A DNA stretch of 64,000 nt from Modestobacter sp. VKM Ac-2984 (GTDB taxonomy: Bacteria; Actinomycetota; Actinomycetes; Mycobacteriales; Geodermatophilaceae): positions 489,493-553,492 of the forward strand of contig NZ_JAPVBJ010000001.1 of assembly GCF_026967985.1 (NCBI RefSeq). The letters run 5' to 3'. The notes under the pieces were generated by a model. That model had not been told where the DNA came from. It ran no database searches and saw only the letters and a list, made by a program, of their open reading frames with translations. The position numbers and the translations under genes are program-made. Of the stretch, positions 1 to 8,232 are shown in pieces. Each line of letters begins with the position of its first letter. Positions within the stretch are counted from its first letter, which is position 1.

Positions 1-675
1 CTCCATCTCCATCTGCTCGAACTCACGCGTCCGGAAGATGAAGTTGCCCGGGGTGATCTCGTTGCGGAAGGACTTGCCGATCTGCCCGATGCCGAACGGC
101 GGCTTCTTGCGCGCGGCGCCCATGACGTTGGCGAAGTTCACGAAGATGCCCTGGGCGGTCTCCGGGCGCAGGTAGTGCAGCCCCGACTCGTCCTCGACCG
201 GGCCGAGGTGGGTCTTCAGCATCATGTTGAAGTCGCGCGGCTCGGTCCAGGAGCCCTTCACGCCACAGTTCGGGCAGGAGATGTCGGCCAGCCCGTTCTC
301 CGGCAGCCGGCCCTTCTTCTCCTCGAACTCCTCTTCGAGGTGGTCGGCGCGGAACCGCTTGTGGCAGTTCTGGCACTCGGTCAGCGGGTCGGTGAAGACG
401 CCGACGTGACCAGAGGCGACCCAGGTCTGGCGGGGCAGGATCACCGAGGAGTCCAGGCCGACGATGTCGTCCCGGCCCTGGACGACGGTGCGCCACCACT
501 GCTTCTTGATGTTCTCCTTCAGCTCCACGCCCAGCGGCCCGTAGTCCCAGGCCGAGCGGGTGCCGCCGTAGATCTCACCGGAGGGGAAGACGAACCCCCG
601 GCGCTTGCAGAGGTTGACCACCTTGTCCAGGCGAGCGGGGTCGGCGGTACGGGCGGGGGCGGTGTCGCTGGGCAC
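1..675 (-). CDS. glyS: glycyl-tRNA synthetase, N-terminal 225 residues (3' end outside window)
   Basis: Class II glycyl-tRNA synthetase, which charges tRNA-Gly in the cytoplasm. The visible part starts at a GTG and has the family opening: a [15 protein letters not shown] motif near residue 25, then [18 protein letters not shown] zinc-ribbon-like insertion follows (CQNC, later CPNC), then the RPETAQGIF and [10 protein letters not shown] motifs of the catalytic core. The reading frame is intact to the window edge, so the gene is cut by the window and not broken. In mycobacteria glyS also lies beside the smtB regulator. Confidence in the family is very high; the C-terminal anticodon-binding part cannot be seen. 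Confidence 0.96.
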   Translation of the reverse strand, partial: MPSDTAPARTADPARLDKVVNLCKRRGFVFPSGEIYGGTRSAWDYGPLGVELKENIKKQWWRTVVQGRDDIVGLDSSVILPRQTWVASGHVGVFTDPLTECQNCHKRFRADHLEEEFEEKKGRLPENGLADISCPNCGVKGSWTEPRDFNMMLKTHLGPVEDESGLHYLRPETAQGIFVNFANVMGAARKKPPFGIGQIGKSFRNEITPGNFIFRTREFEQMEME

Positions 676-754
676 GGGGGCTCCATCCGGCTGGGGTGTC
701 GGCGAGTGACCCCCAGACGTTAGCCGCCGGTGTGCCGCCGCCCGGCCACGGGCG

Positions 755-1018
755 TCACCTCCCGGCGGTGGTCGGCACCCGCCGGTCCGCCCCCAGCGCG
801 TGCATGACCAGCTTCCGGACGGCGATCACCACGGCCACGCCGACGAGGCCGCGGAAGGTCAGCTCGCCGGCGAGCCGGATCAGGCCGGCGGCGATCAGGA
901 AGTCCAGCAGGACGCCGATCGCCAGCAGGACGTCGCGCAGCCGCACCAGCGTGATCAGGCCACAGACCAGGCCCAGCACAGCCACCAGCAGTGCGGCGTC
1001 CTCCACCAACGGGCTCAT
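755..1018 (-). CDS. small membrane protein of unknown function
   Basis: An 87-residue protein with three hydrophobic stretches (about residues 8-25, 28-45 and 50-65) and a short basic tail. The ATG at 1018 is preceded by GGAGA six bases upstream, which favours it over a GTG 45 bases earlier. It lies 16 bases after the stop of the DUF1622-like gene, so the two are probably co-transcribed and may act together in the membrane. I do not recognise the family. The length resembles small cation-transport subunits, but no diagnostic motif is visible. Confidence 0.7.
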   Translation of the reverse strand: MSPLVEDAALLVAVLGLVCGLITLVRLRDVLLAIGVLLDFLIAAGLIRLAGELTFRGLVGVAVVIAVRKLVMHALGADRRVPTTAGR

Positions 1019-1034
1019 GCCGGCTCTCCGCGGT

Positions 1035-1481
1035 TCACGTCCGGTCACCGCCGGCGCGCCCACCCTCGCGTTCGCGGCGCCTCTCGTCGTTCTTCTCGAC
1101 CTCTTCGCGTTCCTCGGCGATCTCCTTGCCCAGGAAGTAGTTCAGCGCGGTCCGGATGGCCGCGATCGCGGCGAGCTTGCCGATCTCCTCGAACGACGGC
1201 GCGATGGCGGTGCGCAGGACGTCGCTGGCCAGCTGGAACTCCAGGCCGAGCAGCAGGTAGCGGGCCAGCCCCAGCCGGACCCGGACGAACTCGTCGCGGT
1301 GCCGGCCGCGGACGGCCGCGCGGACGAACTGGACGGTGGCGATCACCGCGCCGATGAAGATCACGATCGCCCCGACGGCCTCGACCACCCGGATGAAGAG
1401 GTTCACGTAGTCCTCGAGCAGCTCCTCGGAGAGGAAGCTGTGGGGGAACCCGGTCGTCTCTTCTGCCGCCAGCACGTCCAC
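1035..1481 (-). CDS. DUF1622-type membrane protein
   Basis: A 148-residue protein that fits the DUF1622 family of uncharacterised bacterial inner-membrane proteins. After a short acidic N-terminus there is a first membrane segment (about residues 33-55, EAVGAIVIFIGAVIATVQF). An arginine-rich loop follows, then a second hydrophobic part containing the LGLARYLLLGLEFQLASD stretch typical of the family, and a third (about 105-118). The tail is highly charged. A GTG at 1481 is used as start; a second GTG two codons later is also possible. It is the first gene of a two-gene unit with the small membrane protein downstream. Confidence 0.8.
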   Translation of the reverse strand: MDVLAAEETTGFPHSFLSEELLEDYVNLFIRVVEAVGAIVIFIGAVIATVQFVRAAVRGRHRDEFVRVRLGLARYLLLGLEFQLASDVLRTAIAPSFEEIGKLAAIAAIRTALNYFLGKEIAEEREEVEKNDERRREREGGRAGGDRT

Positions 1482-1553
1482 CGGGCAGTCCTGCCCCGTC
1501 CGCTGCCCGGCTACTCCCGGACGTGCCCGGCAACCAGGCCCGCACCGATGTGC

Positions 1554-1829
1554 TCAGTCGGTGAGGTAGACGCCGGGCTCGTCCAGGGCGTGCACCCACA
1601 CCGGCGCACCGGCGATCTTCACCTCGGCCGCGGACAGGCCCCGACGGTAGGCGCCGACACCCTCCCAGCGGGTGCAGAGGGCGAACAGCTCCGGTTCGTC
1701 TGCGGCGCGGCCCAGCTCGCCGCCGAGGAAGCCGGGGCGCGTCCGCAGCGCCGCGAGCAGCTCATCGGTGGTGGCGAGGAATGCGGCGACGTCGTCGTCT
1801 GCGACGCGCAGGCGGGTCACGGCGAACAC
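1554..1829 (-). CDS. antibiotic biosynthesis monooxygenase (ABM)-like small protein
   Basis: A 91-residue ferredoxin-like protein of the ABM/dimeric alpha-beta barrel type. It begins with a beta strand (VFAVTRLRV), then a helix, then the RPGFLGGELGR turn seen in small monooxygenase-like and heme-degrading relatives. The GTG at 1829 is chosen because GGGGGAGGTG lies just upstream; an ATG 60 bases earlier would extend into the divergent promoter. The substrate cannot be read from sequence. It is transcribed away from the zinc-sensor gene across a 66-base gap holding a palindromic operator, so it may share that control. Confidence in the fold is moderate. Confidence 0.65.
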   Translation of the reverse strand: MFAVTRLRVADDDVAAFLATTDELLAALRTRPGFLGGELGRAADEPELFALCTRWEGVGAYRRGLSAAEVKIAGAPVWVHALDEPGVYLTD

Positions 1830-1860
1830 CGGGCACCTCCCCCTTCGCTGCGGCAAGAGT

Positions 1861-1875
1861 TGACAACCGTTCTCA
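1861..1875. promoter_or_regulatory. 7-1-7 inverted repeat, Zur/SmtB-like operator overlapping a -35 box
   Basis: TGACAAC-C-GTTCTCA is an inverted repeat with 6 of 7 matching pairs. The TGA...TCA ends and 7-1-7 layout resemble Fur-family (Zur) boxes. It overlaps TTGACA at 1860-1865, which could be the -35 element of the regulator gene starting at 1896. It lies in the intergenic space shared with the divergent ABM-like gene. Either autoregulation by the ArsR/SmtB protein or control by a Zur encoded elsewhere would fit. Confidence 0.55.
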
Positions 1876-1895
1876 GGCGCTCCGACCATGGTGCC

Positions 1896-2267
1896 ATGAC
1901 CACGTCCGTGACCCCGTCCCCGAGGCCTGGGTCCCGGAACGTCCCCGCCGACGTCCAGGCCGCCAGCGAGCTGCTGGCCGCCCTCGCCTCACCGCTGCGG
2001 ATGTCGATCGTGACCCTGCTCGACGAGCACGGCTCCCGCTGCGTGCACCAGCTGGTCAACGCGCTCGGGGTGCCGCAGCCGCTGGTCTCCCAGCACCTGC
2101 GGGTGCTGCGCGGCGCCGGGCTGGTGACCGGCGTCCGCCGGCACCGCGAGGTCGACTACCGCCTGGTCGACGGGCACGTGGCGCACATCGTCCGGGACGC
2201 CCTCGCCCACGCCGGCCACGCCACCGAGTCCACCGACACCGACACTGATTCCTCCGACACCGCCTGA
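1896..2267 (+). CDS. smtB: ArsR/SmtB-family zinc-sensing repressor
   Basis: A 123-residue winged-helix regulator of the ArsR/SmtB family. The DNA-recognition helix is PQPLVSQHLRVLRGAGLV (about residues 60-77). The C-terminal helix has D92, H94, H105 and H108, which is the D-x-H-x10-H-x2-H zinc site of SmtB-type sensors. C49 sits where the alpha3 metal-site cysteine of the family lies. These residues predict release from DNA on zinc binding. The neighbourhood (glyS on one side, uppS-recO on the other) matches the mycobacterial smtB locus, but the zur/furB gene that normally follows is absent here. An acidic Ser/Thr-rich tail follows the metal site. Confidence 0.9.
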   Translation: MTTSVTPSPRPGSRNVPADVQAASELLAALASPLRMSIVTLLDEHGSRCVHQLVNALGVPQPLVSQHLRVLRGAGLVTGVRRHREVDYRLVDGHVAHIVRDALAHAGHATESTDTDTDSSDTA

Positions 2268-2284
2268 AGCGGCTCCTTCAGGCG
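2261..2284. terminator. 9-bp hairpin overlapping the smtB stop codon
   Basis: CGCCTGAAG (2261-2269) and CTTCAGGCG (2276-2284) form a perfect 9-bp stem with a 6-base loop. The smtB TGA (2265-2267) lies inside the left arm. No U-tract follows, as is common in high-GC actinobacteria. It lies between the convergent smtB and uppS genes and could serve both. Confidence 0.6.
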
Positions 2285-2343
2285 CTGCCGAAACGGCCCC
2301 CTCAGGCGCTGCCGAAACGACCTCCTCAGGCGCTGCCGAAACG
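2278..2343. repeat. three tandem 24-base repeats duplicating the uppS 3' end
   Basis: An 18-base core (TCAGGCGCTGCCGAAACG) occurs at 2278-2295, 2302-2319 and 2326-2343, with a period of exactly 24. The third copy is the real end of uppS and encodes R-F-G-S-A-stop on the minus strand. The other two lie past the stop and keep the same frame and their own TGA. This looks like tandem duplication of the gene's last codons. Confidence 0.85.
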
Positions 2344-3090
2344 ACGCTGCCGGCTGGCGTACTCCTCGACCGCCTGCCACAGGTGCCGGCGGTCGAAGTC
2401 CGGCCAGAGCGTGTCCAGGAAGACCAGCTCGGCGTAGGCCGACTGCCACAGCAGGAAGTTGCTGGTGCGGTTCTCCCCGGAGCTGCGCACGAACAGGTCG
2501 ACGTCGGGCATGTCCGGCTCGTCGAGGAACCGGGCGACCGTCTCCTCGGTGACCTTGTCCGGCTTGATCCGGCCGGCGGCCACCTCGCGGGCGATCGCCG
2601 CCGCGGCGTCGGCGATCTCGGCCCGGCCGCCGTAGTTGACGCACATGGTGAGGGTCAGGACGTCGTTGTCCTGGGTGAGCTCCTCGGCGACCTCCAGCTC
2701 CTTGATCACGCTGCGCCAGAGCTTGGGACGCCGCCCGGCCCAGCGCACCCGAACCCCGAGCTCGTGCATCTCGTCGCGGCGGCGGCGGATGACGTCGCGG
2801 TTGAAGCCCATCAGGAAGCGGACCTCGTCGGGGCTGCGCCGCCAGTTCTCGGTGGAGAACGCGTAGGCGCTGATCGCCCCGATGCCCAGCTCGATGGCCC
2901 CCTCGACGCAGTCGAAGAGCGAGGACTCCCCCGCCTCGTGCCCGGCGGTGCGCGGCAGCCCGCGCTGCTTCGCCCAGCGGCCGTTGCCGTCCATCACGAT
3001 CGCCACGTGCTGCGGCACCTTGTCGGCCGGGATGGCCGGCGGGGTGGCGCCCGAGGGGTGCGGGTTCGGGGCCTTCACCTCGCGCCTCAT
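2326..3090 (-). CDS. uppS: isoprenyl diphosphate synthase (cis-prenyltransferase)
   Basis: A 254-residue cis-prenyltransferase that extends farnesyl-type diphosphates with isopentenyl diphosphate to make long-chain Z-polyprenyl diphosphate, the lipid carrier for cell-wall synthesis. The [14 protein letters not shown] motif carries the catalytic aspartate D34. [15 protein letters not shown] and the C-terminal [19 protein letters not shown] motif, which binds diphosphate, are all present. The length matches actinobacterial enzymes. The ATG at 3090 overlaps the recO stop (ATGA), so the two are translationally coupled. The last codons are tandemly copied downstream of the stop. Confidence 0.96.
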   Translation of the reverse strand: MRREVKAPNPHPSGATPPAIPADKVPQHVAIVMDGNGRWAKQRGLPRTAGHEAGESSLFDCVEGAIELGIGAISAYAFSTENWRRSPDEVRFLMGFNRDVIRRRRDEMHELGVRVRWAGRRPKLWRSVIKELEVAEELTQDNDVLTLTMCVNYGGRAEIADAAAAIAREVAAGRIKPDKVTEETVARFLDEPDMPDVDLFVRSSGENRTSNFLLWQSAYAELVFLDTLWPDFDRRHLWQAVEEYASRQRRFGSA

Positions 3091-3833
3091 GTGCGGTCCA
3101 CCAGCGGCAGCGAGCGCAGGCCGCGCTCCAGGTGCCACTGCAGCAGCGCCGCGACCAGGCCGCTGCCCTCCCGCCGGTTGGTGCCGAGGCTGGCCTCGGC
3201 CCGCCCCCAGTCGCCGGACAACAGCGCCTCCAGCAGTTCGATGGTGACCGGGCTGGGCATCGCCGAGCCCGTGGGCCGGCAGGACGGGCAGACGGTGCCC
3301 CCGGCCGGGACGGAGAAGTGCCGGTGCGGGCCGGCCTCGCCGCACCGGGCGCAGTCGCCCAGCGCCGGCTCCCAGCCGGCGACCGACATCGCCCGGAGCA
3401 GGAACGCGTCCAGCACGAGCGGGGCCGGCTTGACCCCCTCGGCCAGCGTGCGCAGCGCCCCGACGACGAGCAGGAACATCCGCAGCGACGGCTCCTTCTC
3501 CTCCACCGTCAGCCGGTCGGCCGTCTCCAGCACGGCGGTGCCGGCGGTGTAGGCGCGGTAGTCGCCGACGATCTCGGTGCCGTAGGACCGGATCGACTCG
3601 GCCTGGCTGACGATGTCGAGGTTGCGGCCGGTGTAGAGCTGCAGGTCGACGTGGCTGAACGGCTCCAGCCGGGCGCCGAACTTGCTCTTGGTGCGCCGCA
3701 CCCCCTTGGCGACCGCGCGCACCTTGCCGGTGCGGCGGGTCAGCACGGTGACGATCCGGTCGGCCTCACCCAGCTTCTGGGTGCGCAGCACGACGCCCTC
3801 GTCCCGGTAGAGGGACTGCGGTGTGGTGCTCAC
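3087..3833 (-). CDS. recO: DNA repair protein RecO
   Basis: A 248-residue RecO, which helps load RecA at single-stranded gaps by annealing DNA and displacing SSB. The N-terminal OB fold ([20 protein letters not shown]) is followed by a helical region and a C-terminal zinc site formed by C161, C164, C182 and C185 (CARC and CPSC). It lies upstream of uppS with a 4-base overlap and 84 bases after era, matching the usual actinobacterial order era-recO-uppS. No unusual feature is seen. Confidence 0.96.
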   Translation of the reverse strand: MSTTPQSLYRDEGVVLRTQKLGEADRIVTVLTRRTGKVRAVAKGVRRTKSKFGARLEPFSHVDLQLYTGRNLDIVSQAESIRSYGTEIVGDYRAYTAGTAVLETADRLTVEEKEPSLRMFLLVVGALRTLAEGVKPAPLVLDAFLLRAMSVAGWEPALGDCARCGEAGPHRHFSVPAGGTVCPSCRPTGSAMPSPVTIELLEALLSGDWGRAEASLGTNRREGSGLVAALLQWHLERGLRSLPLVDRT

Positions 3834-3917
3834 GGCCTAGCAGCCCTGTTCCCCGGCAGCAGATCGCTCCGCTCCTCGGTCGCTGGCGCTCCCTGCGATG
3901 CTCACTCGCCTGCTGCC

Positions 3918-4835
3918 TCAGTAGCCAAGCCGGTGCAGCTTCTTCGGGTCGTCCTGCCACTCCCCCAGCACGGTGACGTGCAGGGCCAGGTGCACCCGGC
4001 CGCCGAGCAGCGTCTCCAGCCCGACCCGGGCCTCGCTGCCGATCGCCTTGATCGTCGCGCCGCCCTTGCCCAGCAGCATCGGCTTCTGGCTGGCCCGCTC
4101 GACGTGCAGCAGGGCGTGCACCTCGGTGAAGACGGCGTCGGGGTCGCGCGGGTCGGGCTTGCGGTTGATCTCCTCGACGGTGACGGCCAGGGAGTGCGGC
4201 ACCTCCTGGCGGACCTTCTCCAGCGCCGCCTCCCGCACCAGCTCGGCGATCTGCCGCTCGACGTCCTCGTCGGTGGTCTGCTCGTCGGGGTACATCGGCG
4301 GACCCTCGGGCAGCATCCCGATCAGCAGGTCCTCCAGCAGGCCGACCTGGTCACCGGCCACGGCGCTGACCGGCACGATCTCGCGCGCCTCGACCAGCTG
4401 GCTGGCGGCGACCAGCTGCTCGGTGATCGCCTTCTTGCCGGCCGCGTCGGTCTTGGTGACCACCACGACGATCGGGGTGGTCACCGCCTTGAGCTGCCGG
4501 GCGATGAACGCGTCACCGGCGCCCACCGGCTGGTCGGCGGGGATGCAGAAGACGATGACGTCGACCTCGGAGAGCGTGTCGCGGACGACGTCGTTCAGCC
4601 GCTGGCCGAGCAGGCTCTTGGGCTTGTGCAGCCCAGGCGTGTCGACGAGCACCAGCTGACCCGCCGGGCGGTGCACGACCCCGCGGATGGCATGCCGGGT
4701 GGTCTGCGGCCGGTTGCTGACGATGCCGACCTTCTCGCCGACCAGGGCGTTCGTCAGCGTGGTCTTGCCCGCGTTGGGCCGGCCGACCAGGCAGGCGAAG
4801 CCGCTGCGGTACGGCGGCTGATCGGAGGAGGTCAC
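3918..4835 (-). CDS. era: GTPase Era
   Basis: A 305-residue Era GTPase that binds 16S rRNA and supports 30S ribosome assembly. The G1 motif GRPNAGKT is at about residues 18-25. DTPGLHKPKSLLG (G3), TKTD (G4) and SAVAG (G5) follow. The C-terminal KH domain contains the GKGGATIKAIG RNA-binding loop. The GTG at 4835 is the only start that gives a normal N-terminus. Upstream is a divergent membrane-protein gene. The amidase and hypothetical gene that flank era in mycobacteria are not present. Confidence 0.97.
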   Translation of the reverse strand: MTSSDQPPYRSGFACLVGRPNAGKTTLTNALVGEKVGIVSNRPQTTRHAIRGVVHRPAGQLVLVDTPGLHKPKSLLGQRLNDVVRDTLSEVDVIVFCIPADQPVGAGDAFIARQLKAVTTPIVVVVTKTDAAGKKAITEQLVAASQLVEAREIVPVSAVAGDQVGLLEDLLIGMLPEGPPMYPDEQTTDEDVERQIAELVREAALEKVRQEVPHSLAVTVEEINRKPDPRDPDAVFTEVHALLHVERASQKPMLLGKGGATIKAIGSEARVGLETLLGGRVHLALHVTVLGEWQDDPKKLHRLGY

Positions 4836-4901
4836 GCCGTCCAGTCTCCCACTGCGCACCGACAGCACTGCCGCGGCCGGGGCGGGAGCTGCCCTGGGAT
4901 C

Positions 4902-5510
4902 ATGGCGGGCATGCCACCCCGGTCCCGACGCGACAACAGCGAGCCCCTGATCGTGCAGGCCGCCCGGGACCGGGAGCGGCACATCGACCAGGTCACCAGC
5001 TACGGCTACTTCGCCCGCCGCGGCCCCAAGCGGCACGTCACGGTGACCCCGCGGCCGCTGCGGTACTGGCAGTACGACCCGGCCTCGCCGCGGGTGACCG
5101 CGCTGACCGTGCTCGCCGTCGCCGCCTGGCTCGGGTTCCTGGGCTGGCGGGACGGCGCCGCCGCGGCCGCCGCCGAGGCACCGGTCGCCCTGGGGCTCGG
5201 GCTGCTGGTGCTGGTGGTGTCGACCGGCCGGTTCACCGTCTCCGACTTCGCGGTCTCCACCGACATCGCCGGGCTGCGGCAGACGTCGTCCTTCGGCGTC
5301 GTCCCGCTCGTGCTGATCGGCGAGGTGGTGCCGGGAGCGCCGCCGGCCGGCTGGCCGAAGGCGAAGGGGCGCGGCGGCTGGTGGCCGGGCCGGCACCGGA
5401 TCAGCGTCCGGCACCTGGACCCCGACGGCGAGACCCCGAAGGCGTTCACCGCGTGGGTGCGCGACCCCGCCGCGGTCGCCGACGCCCTGGGCCGCCCGCT
5501 CCGCGACTGA
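4902..5510 (+). CDS. two-segment membrane protein, unknown
   Basis: A 202-residue protein. A charged N-terminal part of about 60 residues is followed by two hydrophobic segments (about 66-82 and 91-107), then a soluble C-terminal domain rich in beta strands. Its FTVSDFAVSTDIAGLRQTSSFGV-like run, split across a membrane boundary, recalls the strand pattern of PH-like domains in DUF3093-type proteins; this is only a resemblance. The ATG at 4902 is used; the ATG at 4911 is an alternative. It is transcribed divergently from era. I do not recognise a function. Confidence 0.65.
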   Translation: MAGMPPRSRRDNSEPLIVQAARDRERHIDQVTSYGYFARRGPKRHVTVTPRPLRYWQYDPASPRVTALTVLAVAAWLGFLGWRDGAAAAAAEAPVALGLGLLVLVVSTGRFTVSDFAVSTDIAGLRQTSSFGVVPLVLIGEVVPGAPPAGWPKAKGRGGWWPGRHRISVRHLDPDGETPKAFTAWVRDPAAVADALGRPLRD

Positions 5511-6170
5511 TCAGTCGTCGCCGAGGCCGGGGGCGAGCAGCCGCGCCCGGGTCGCGCGCCGCACGGCGTCCAGCCGGGACGTCGACCCCAACTTGGCGTT
5601 GATGTTGCTCAGGTGCCGCTTCACCGTGCCCTCGCTGATCCGCAGCTCGGCCGCGATCGCGGCGTTGGAGCGGGCCTTGCCGACGAGGGCGAGCACCTCC
5701 ACCTCGCGTTCGGAGAGGATCGGCCCGCCCCCCGAGGTGAGACCGGCCAGTCCACCCCGGGACACCGAGAGGGTGATCAGGTCCTGCTCACGGTCGGTGG
5801 CGGCCCGGATCGCCGAGACCAGTTCGTGGTGCCCGATCGTCTTGATCAGGTAGGCGGAGGCGCCGCGCAGCAGCAGCTGGCGGGCCAGCGGGGTGTTCTC
5901 GTGCATGGTCAGGACGACGATGCGGGTCGACGGGGAGGCGCTGCGGATCTCGACCAGCGAGGTCAGCACCGACTGGCCCGGCATCTCCACGTCCAGCAGC
6001 ACCACGTCGGGCTGGTGGAGGCGGGCCAGCCGGACCGCCTCCTCCCCGTTCGCACCCTCCGCGACCACCTCGATGCCCTGGTGGACGGCGAGCAGCGCCC
6101 CCAGGCTCTCGCGGAACAGGCGGTGGTCGTCGACCAGGACCACCCGGAGAGCGCGCTCGGCGCCGGTCAC
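5511..6170 (-). CDS. NarL/LuxR-family response regulator
   Basis: A 219-residue two-component regulator. The receiver domain (about 8-125) has the acidic pair D14/D15, the phosphoacceptor D60 in VVLLDVEMPG and the conserved K near residue 110. The C-terminal LuxR-type helix-turn-helix contains LSEREVEVLALV and ISEGTVKRHLSNINAKLG. The GTG start at 6170 overlaps the histidine kinase stop (GTGA), so kinase and regulator are coupled partners. Targets cannot be read from the sequence; the prenyltransferase in the same operon is a candidate. Confidence 0.93.
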   Translation of the reverse strand: MTGAERALRVVLVDDHRLFRESLGALLAVHQGIEVVAEGANGEEAVRLARLHQPDVVLLDVEMPGQSVLTSLVEIRSASPSTRIVVLTMHENTPLARQLLLRGASAYLIKTIGHHELVSAIRAATDREQDLITLSVSRGGLAGLTSGGGPILSEREVEVLALVGKARSNAAIAAELRISEGTVKRHLSNINAKLGSTSRLDAVRRATRARLLAPGLGDD

Positions 6171-7246
6171 GTCGACGCCCCGGGCACCGGCACGGTGAGC
6201 ACGAGCCGGACGCCGCCCGGCCCGGTGGCGAGGGCCACGCTGCCGCCGAGGCCCGCGGCGCGCTCGCGTATCGAGGAGAGCCCCACGCTGCGGGTGGCGT
6301 CGACCGCCGCGGGGTCGAAGCCGGAGCCGTCGTCGGCCACGGTGGCCGTCAGCTGACCCTCGGCGACCCGGACGGCGACGTCGAGCCGGGTCGCCCGTCG
6401 GCCGTGCAGGAACGAGTTGCGGATCGCCTCGCGCACGATGAGGTAGCTCTCCTCCTTGACGTGGCCGGGCAGCGGCGTCACGTCCTCGCCGAACTCGGCG
6501 AGCGTGACCTCCAGCCCGACCGGGGCGGTGAAGTCCAGGTACTCCTGCAGCGCCTGGCCGAGCGTGCGGTCCCCGACCACGTCGCGCAGCCGGGTGGCCA
6601 TGCCACGCACGTCGTTGAGCGTGTCCAGCAGCAGCTGCCGGGTGGTGCGCAGCCGTTCCACGTCCAGCGGCTGGCCGGTGGCGTGCAGGTGCAGGGCCAG
6701 GTCGATCCCCTGCATGGCCGCACCGATCCCGTGGCTGGTGTGGTCGTGCAGGTCGCGGGCGACCCGGCGGCGTTCGTCCCGGTTGGCGTCGCTGATCCGC
6801 GCGAGCAGCACGTCGACGTAGGAGATCGACGCCGGGATCACCAGCTCGTCGATCACCTGGTGCAGCACCAGCGCGACCTGCTCGGTGGCGGACCGGGCGC
6901 CGGGCACCGCGTCGTCCCCGTGGTGCGCGACGAGCGCGGGCAGCCCACGCTGGAACAGCAGGCTGGCCACCCGCAGCGACTCCGCCGGGTGCAGGCCGGT
7001 GCGGGCCCGGTCGGCACCGACGTCGGCCTGGGCGGCCGGGGCCGCGGCCGGCGGCAGCCCGCGGACCCGGGCGTGGGTCACTCGCAGCACGGCGAGGAGG
7101 CGACCGTGCAGCTGGGCGGCCCGGGCGGGGTCCGCCGACAGCCGAGGTGCGACGACGGCGGCATCGGCCAGGACCGTGTCGGCGATCGCGGCGTCGAGCT
7201 CGGCATCGAGATCGGTGATCCGGCCGGCGTCCTCCGGTGCGGTCAC
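6167..7246 (-). CDS. soluble NarL-type sensor histidine kinase
   Basis: A 359-residue kinase without membrane segments. A long N-terminal helical region of about 150 residues carries the unknown sensor. The dimerisation/phosphoacceptor motif RRRVARDLHDHTSH follows, with H167 as the likely phosphorylation site (HisKA_3 type). The HATPase domain contains VREAIRNSFLHG and DDGSGFDP. Its start overlaps the stop of the UbiA gene and its stop overlaps the response regulator start. With no transmembrane part, the signal is probably cytoplasmic. Confidence 0.92.
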   Translation of the reverse strand: MTAPEDAGRITDLDAELDAAIADTVLADAAVVAPRLSADPARAAQLHGRLLAVLRVTHARVRGLPPAAAPAAQADVGADRARTGLHPAESLRVASLLFQRGLPALVAHHGDDAVPGARSATEQVALVLHQVIDELVIPASISYVDVLLARISDANRDERRRVARDLHDHTSHGIGAAMQGIDLALHLHATGQPLDVERLRTTRQLLLDTLNDVRGMATRLRDVVGDRTLGQALQEYLDFTAPVGLEVTLAEFGEDVTPLPGHVKEESYLIVREAIRNSFLHGRRATRLDVAVRVAEGQLTATVADDGSGFDPAAVDATRSVGLSSIRERAAGLGGSVALATGPGGVRLVLTVPVPGAST

Positions 7247-8130
7247 AGCAGCACGCTGACGACGACGAGCGGGTTCGCCAGGTACTGGGTGACCATGAAG
7301 GCACGGTAGGGCCGACGCCGGCGCTGCCGTGGACCGCCCTCCGGCGTCGGCAGCGCGAGCACGGCGACGACCTCACCGCCCAGGCACAGCGCGGCGGCGG
7401 GCGCGAGGAGCTGCGGCCAGACCCCGGCGAGCGCGAGGGCGGTGAGCCCGAGCAGCAGCGAGCCCCCGGCGATCACCCGGACGGCGGTGCGGTGTCCGGC
7501 CACGACCGGCAAGCTACGTCGTCCGGTCAGCCGGTCCCCCTCCCGGTCACCGAGGTCCTTGGACGTGCCGACAACGGCCATCCAGGCGCACAGGAGGAGG
7601 AACACCGCTGCGTACGGGGCCGTCAGGCCGCCACCGGCGGCCGCCACACCGGCGCCGTAGCTGAGCAGCCCGCCCCCGATCGCGGCGACCGTGGTGCCGG
7701 CCACGGTGTGCTTCAGCGGCCTCGGTCCGACGCTGTAGGCCCAGCCGAGCACGGCCGTCGCCAGCGCGCAGGCCAGCAGAGCCGGCACCCCGGAACAGGC
7801 CGCCAGCAGCAGGCCTGCTCCGGCGAGCGCCCCCGCCGTCCGCACCGCGACCCGCACCGCGAGCCGGCCGGAGGCCAGGGGGCGGGTGCTCCCGTTGGCC
7901 CGGTCGCCGAGCAGGTCGGAGACCCCGTTGACCAGGTAGATGCTCGTCATCAGCAGCACCCAGGCCAGCGCACCGACCACGACCGCCGGCCTCAGCACTC
8001 CCGCGCCGGCCACCCCGACGACGGCTCCGACCGCGTACCGCAGCGCGAAGAGCGCCTGCACCACCGGCCGGGCCTCCGCCCAGAGCAGGTGCAGCACACC
8101 GAGCCCGGCTGGTCGCTGTGTCACGGACAC
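7243..8130 (-). CDS. UbiA-family prenyltransferase
   Basis: A 295-residue polytopic membrane enzyme of the UbiA superfamily, which transfers a prenyl chain from its diphosphate to an acceptor. The first Asp-rich motif is N68-x3-D72-x3-D76 followed by RP. The second is DLGDREGDRLTGRRSLP in the C-terminal half. Both bind Mg-diphosphate. About eight hydrophobic segments are visible. The GTG at 8130 has GGTGGAG upstream and is preferred over a start 72 bases earlier. The acceptor is unknown; menaquinone, heme or lipid substrates are all possible. Operon linkage to a two-component pair is unusual for this family. Confidence 0.88.
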   Translation of the reverse strand: MSVTQRPAGLGVLHLLWAEARPVVQALFALRYAVGAVVGVAGAGVLRPAVVVGALAWVLLMTSIYLVNGVSDLLGDRANGSTRPLASGRLAVRVAVRTAGALAGAGLLLAACSGVPALLACALATAVLGWAYSVGPRPLKHTVAGTTVAAIGGGLLSYGAGVAAAGGGLTAPYAAVFLLLCAWMAVVGTSKDLGDREGDRLTGRRSLPVVAGHRTAVRVIAGGSLLLGLTALALAGVWPQLLAPAAALCLGGEVVAVLALPTPEGGPRQRRRRPYRAFMVTQYLANPLVVVSVLL

Positions 8131-8232
8131 AGCTCCACCTTGGGCCACGCGGCACCGATCTCCGCGCCCCGAAGGATGTAGCTCGACTACACCCTTCGAC
8201 ACATGTCGGCCCGCTGCCCGGCGCGGCGGGGA

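Noticed and set aside
3132-4901. Long plus-strand frame upstream of the membrane protein at 4902
   Set aside because: It is the antisense of recO and era, both clear genes; only the part after 4902 has protein-like features.
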